From assembly GCA_035222895.1 (NCBI GenBank), contig JAVYIG010001812.1, forward strand, positions 1 through 64,000: a stretch of 64,000 nt of DNA, given 5' to 3'. Positions 60,527-64,000 of this stretch are shown here, one piece after another. The DNA is from Strongylocentrotus droebachiensis. Its lineage: Eukaryota > Echinodermata > Echinoidea > Camarodonta > Strongylocentrotidae. Position 1 is the stretch's first letter; each line of letters starts with the position of its first letter. A program made the position numbers and the translations under genes. The notes under the pieces were generated by a model that saw only the letters and a list, made by a program, of their open reading frames with translations, was not told where the DNA came from and ran no database searches.

Positions 60527-60609
60527 GTTTTCACGAAGTGACGGTAGTGAGGAAAATCGTAACGCAAAGTGAATGCAATTTTTTTTCACTACCGTCACTT
60601 CGTGAAAAC
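60527..60609. repeat. 24-bp perfect stem with 35-bp loop
   Basis: GTTTTCACGAAGTGACGGTA plus GTGA at 60527-60550 is exactly inverted at 60586-60609. Imperfect pairing (TGTCGTCC / GCGACGATG) extends outward. Probable small foldback element. Confidence 0.85.
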
Positions 60610-61660
60610 AGCGACGATGTACATGCTACTTATTACACCTTCAGAATATATGCCATTCTCAAGTTTAGTCACACTGAGACAGCAGATAATAGCTAATCTC
60701 ATCTAATCCTCTTATTGTGTCTTCATTCATAAGAGTTTTATTGTGCCATCCAGTGTAATTTACTTACAATAGAAAGTGATCAATAACACTCTACACTTAA
60801 GTGGTCTACTCAGTGAAGAGATTTTAAGTGGTGCATTTTTGTTGTGCTACTGTTTCCAAATGCTGGTACAGGCAACAAAAGAGAAATTATCTGGGCCGTT
60901 AACCAACAACAGAAAGAAGTGAAACTTATTAGGTAGTTAATTTTTTGATGGTTGGCTATACAAATATCGGATTTATACCAGTATCTGTGCATTGTAAAAA
61001 GTAGGAGGAGAAAGCTGTTTTAACTATTCCAAGAAAAGGTGTTATTTATGACACATTATTTATGGGTTGGGTTGTAAAAGGAGTTGCAGGTAAAGAAAGT
61101 GGGAATAAATATGTATTTTCTGCAGGGTACCTTTATGAAAAATCTCATCCAGGAGTCCAATATACATTTATAAGCATCCAGTTCTCAATGCAGTATTTCA
61201 GCTCAAGACGATGGCTTTTTAGGATATTAGAATATCAATTTATGGGCTAACTCTTGAAATAATTTCCCTAGTCCTTGCACCTTCATGGGGCTCAATAAGA
61301 TTTGAACTAAATTATATTGATATGAAATATGGGTCAATCTGACTCCCTGAAACAATTTCAAAATTCTCATTACAGTTTGGGAGCTCAGACATTAAATATT
61401 TGGATGAGATGAGGATAGTAGTGATGGTCTTTAATTTGGCCAACAATCTTTATTTCGTGAGGATGCAAATCTTGATTCTTGAGCCACATGCTTGGAAATA
61501 GGGCCATCATCGGACCATCGTCTGCCAGACGATTAAAAGGAATTTCTGCCATGCTGGGCTTTCCCTGCAAATGATGATCATAATTCAATTTACTGTCTGA
61601 GAAGAGAGGAAGAGAGAAAGAAGATGGTTAAGGCTGAGAAGGGAAAGAGAGAGGGACAGA
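60610..61660. other. noncoding, putative intron
   Basis: No supported exon or named repeat; GA-rich at 61600-61660. Confidence 0.35.
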
Positions 61661-61912
61661 GAAATTATTAATATTATTATTACAGGCATTTCTGTAGCGC
61701 CATCTATCTAGAAATTCTATTCCGAGGCGCTCTAATTATTACCCCGGCTGAAGCCTAGCTGCCATTCCAGCGCTCTAGCACAGGTACCCATTTACCTCGC
61801 CTGGGTCGAGTGTGACAAATGAAGATTAATGCATTGCCAAAGGATATCAGGGATCGGACCACGACCTTTGAACTTCAAGTCAAGTGCTTAAATCACTCGA
61901 CTACGACCCTTC
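61661..61912 (-). mobile_element. tRNA-derived SINE
   Basis: Reading minus: degraded tRNA-like head (about 61850-61910), body with CACACTCGACCCAGGCGAGG and TAAATGGGTACC, GGGGTAATAATTAGAGCGCC, and an (ATT)n tail at 61661-61683. Shares the body with 21058-21235 and 17530-18290. Confidence 0.75.
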
Positions 61913-62649
61913 AGAAAGAAAGAGGGAGGGAGGAGGGAGAGAGAAAGAGGAGGGGGTAGCCCCCCTCACTTGTAGGACGCAGTTCAGTAATGAGTTCTAG
62001 GCACTTCATTTGATCTTGCTTGAGGTTTTTTTTTTAATGGTTTGCTGGCCTCGTGTTAGAGCAACCTTTAGTTAAACTGAGAAATACTTTATCTTGAATC
62101 TTCAGGGTGCTCCGCCATGTACACATGTGATAGAAATACATGCCAAATTCTTTTGAATTTGATTATGATCTCTGTTTTGGGAAGGGACAGGAAATAAACA
62201 AAAATCTGCATTAATTTGGAGACCTGTACCATATTTTGAACCACATTTAATTAGCTTTAATACTTGCGCCTGCAAGCTGAAGATTTGAGATCTTAATTAT
62301 TTTATCCTTTGAACAACCCACAAAGATTCAATTGAACACCTTGCCAAGTTTTTAGTTTTGGGGGCAAGATAACACATGGTTTGTTTTAACCCACTTCTGT
62401 CCAAAAACAGGCCCTTGCATGAGGATAGGTGACCTGACATTTCATCTGTTTGAAGCCAAAAGGGCGTTGACTCATAGAGATGTATTTTATTACAGAGGTA
62501 ACTGCATTCTAGCTCTGAACATGCGATTAACTCTGGGGACATTTGCTCTGGGCTTCCATTTCATCAAAGATCTAGTGCATTATTGCATTCAGATATGATG
62601 TGTTAAACTGCAACATTTTTTCCTCTTCAATGATGTGGAATGAAGGAAT

Positions 62650-63030
62650 GAATACTACCTGGTACCCACTTACTACACCTCGGTCGAGTGTGGCAAACGT
62701 AGATTGATGTCTTGCCAAAGGACATTAGTGCCTTGGCGGGATTTGAACCTCATACCTTGTGGTTCACAGTCCTGAGACTTATTCACTAGACCAGAACACC
62801 TCTACATTTATTTATTTATGTCACAGAACCTCTTTGTACATGTATGTAGACATTGTTGGGAGTATGGAAGGCAAGGGTTAATTGGCTTGTCTTGCCAAAG
62901 GGATTTGAACCCTGTACCTTGTGGTTCACAGTCCTGAGACTTAACCACTAGACCACAACACCTCTACATGTACTTATGTCATAGAACCTCCATGTAGATG
63001 TATGTAGACATTCTTGGGAGTATGGATCTA
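62650..63030 (-). mobile_element. tRNA-SINE heads, tandemly duplicated (about 159-bp offset)
   Basis: TTTGAACCTCATACCTTGTG and TTTGAACCCTGTACCTTGTG (inverse B boxes) are each followed by GGTTCACAGTCCTGAGACTT and CACTAGACCA (inverse A box). The downstream GTAGACATT(G/C)TTGGGAGTATGG also repeats (62846, 63004), so the duplicated unit extends beyond the SINE. Confidence 0.7.
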
Positions 63031-63359
63031 TGGCAAGGGTGAAGGGCGGCAAACTCTTGGCACATGTCTGTATGTTTCTGCTGAACCTGGTGGGACGCCT
63101 GCATAATTAAACTTTGGAGGGGTTATAGCGTGACAGATTCAAGGTGTTCTGTCGTGTGGAGAGCAAACAAGAGTATAATTTGCTCATGACCAATTATTCA
63201 AAAGGAAGTCAGCAGCCACCAAGTGGGTTAATAAAGGCTCCACACCTGGTCAGGTATAAATGGGATTTTAACAAAAATTCCCCTCCCCCTGTCTGTTTTT
63301 AGGGGGCTATTAGACGTTCCATTTGCCAAATTTGTCATTGGCATTAGATTACAGTCAAA

Positions 63360-63740
63360 CTTGGTTTTGTGACCAACTGTATATAAAGACCACTTGTCTC
63401 TAAGAAGCACATTTTCTTGTTTCTTTTCAAGCGATGCATCTTTTTGAAGCATGAAATCATATAAAAAAAACCTTCCCATAAAGACCATTATCGGTATGGC
63501 AAGTACATGTACAGCAATAGTTGAACTTCATTTCAGAGTCATTGAATCTCATTTGTCATGCAGTGCATCCTGTTTATAAAGACCGCTTAAGGAAAACAAG
63601 AAATGTGGTCTTTATATATTTAGGCAGGTGGTCTTGATGTGCAGGCTCCTGTAGTATATCTTTCAATCAAAAACCAGTTTCAAGGGAAACAAAGAGTGTG
63701 GCCATTATAGACAGATGTTCTTTCTATACAGGTGGTCAAT
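63360..63740. repeat. dispersed TATAAAGACC / GGTCTTTATA motif cluster
   Basis: TATAAAGACC(A/G) near 63381 and 63576, CATAAAGACCATTA at about 63478, TGGTCTTTATA near 63607 and GGTGGTC near 63627 and 63731 appear on both strands, suggesting old degenerate repeats. Confidence 0.4.
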
Positions 63741-64000
63741 ATAGCAGGTTAAACTGTTTTCCCCTTTTCTTCTTCTTCTGCATTTTAGCCAGCTCAAGCC
63801 AACTTTAAGTTATAAGGTGGCTGAAATGTCAGATTTGGACAAGCATATTAGCAAGTTAGCACCAGTAAATATCGTGTTGCATACCATGGCAAGAGACTTG
63901 CCCACAGTTATACTTAGAAACTAGACATATAATACTTGTTTGGAACAAGTATAGGTGGGCTGGTCAATTAAAACTTGAGACAAAATAGAGCAAAAATAAG
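63741..64000. other. noncoding, window end
   Basis: No feature identified. Confidence 0.35.

Overview
This is a eukaryotic genomic window: no operons or Shine-Dalgarno spacing, GT-AG introns, poly(A) signals, tRNA-derived SINEs, dense MITEs and microsatellites, and one complete Ty3/gypsy LTR retrotransposon. The repeat mix (TTAA-flanked foldbacks, tRNA-SINEs with an AGCGC...(ATT)n tail, long CT and TTC arrays, poly-C runs, TACATGTA motifs) and an apparently mosaic CpG content suggest a marine invertebrate, most plausibly an echinoderm or related deuterostome. That assignment is inference; nothing here fixes the species.

Left part (1-24.6 kb). Repeat-rich DNA with ordinary CpG content. It holds one convincing small gene at 3585-4830. 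Three exons separated by 268- and 267-bp introns join in frame to a 236-residue protein with a very basic N-terminus and a long acidic C-terminus, followed by AATAAA. I do not recognise it. The rest is a mosaic of nonautonomous DNA transposons (a cluster of three at 7.68-9.64 kb), tRNA-SINEs (two split by the same TTAA MITE family), a 117-130 bp minisatellite at 11.9-12.5 kb, and polypyrimidine arrays.

Boundary (about 24.1-24.95 kb). A CpG-rich segment leads into an ATG followed by a 26-residue signal-peptide-like sequence and a consensus GTAAGT donor. This looks like the first coding exon of a secreted or membrane protein gene. From here to the right end the DNA becomes CpG-poor and filled with TACATGTA motifs, which are almost absent to the left. 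I read the right part as a very long intron, or introns, of that gene, possibly a methylated gene body. No later exon could be placed with confidence.

Right part (25-64 kb). A 6056-bp Ty3/gypsy element lies antisense at 26495-32550. It has 412-bp LTRs identical by eye, a GGTAT target duplication, a PPT, a tRNA-Leu-like PBS and one uninterrupted 1358-codon gag-pol frame, so it is very young. Around it are four copies of a multi-hairpin foldback family, further TTAA MITEs, SINEs, several tandem repeats and a few CpG-rich islands that stand out against the CpG-poor background. One island contains a second signal-peptide-like short ORF at 45.2 kb.

Most open frames elsewhere are translations of microsatellites or repeats and are not called as genes.
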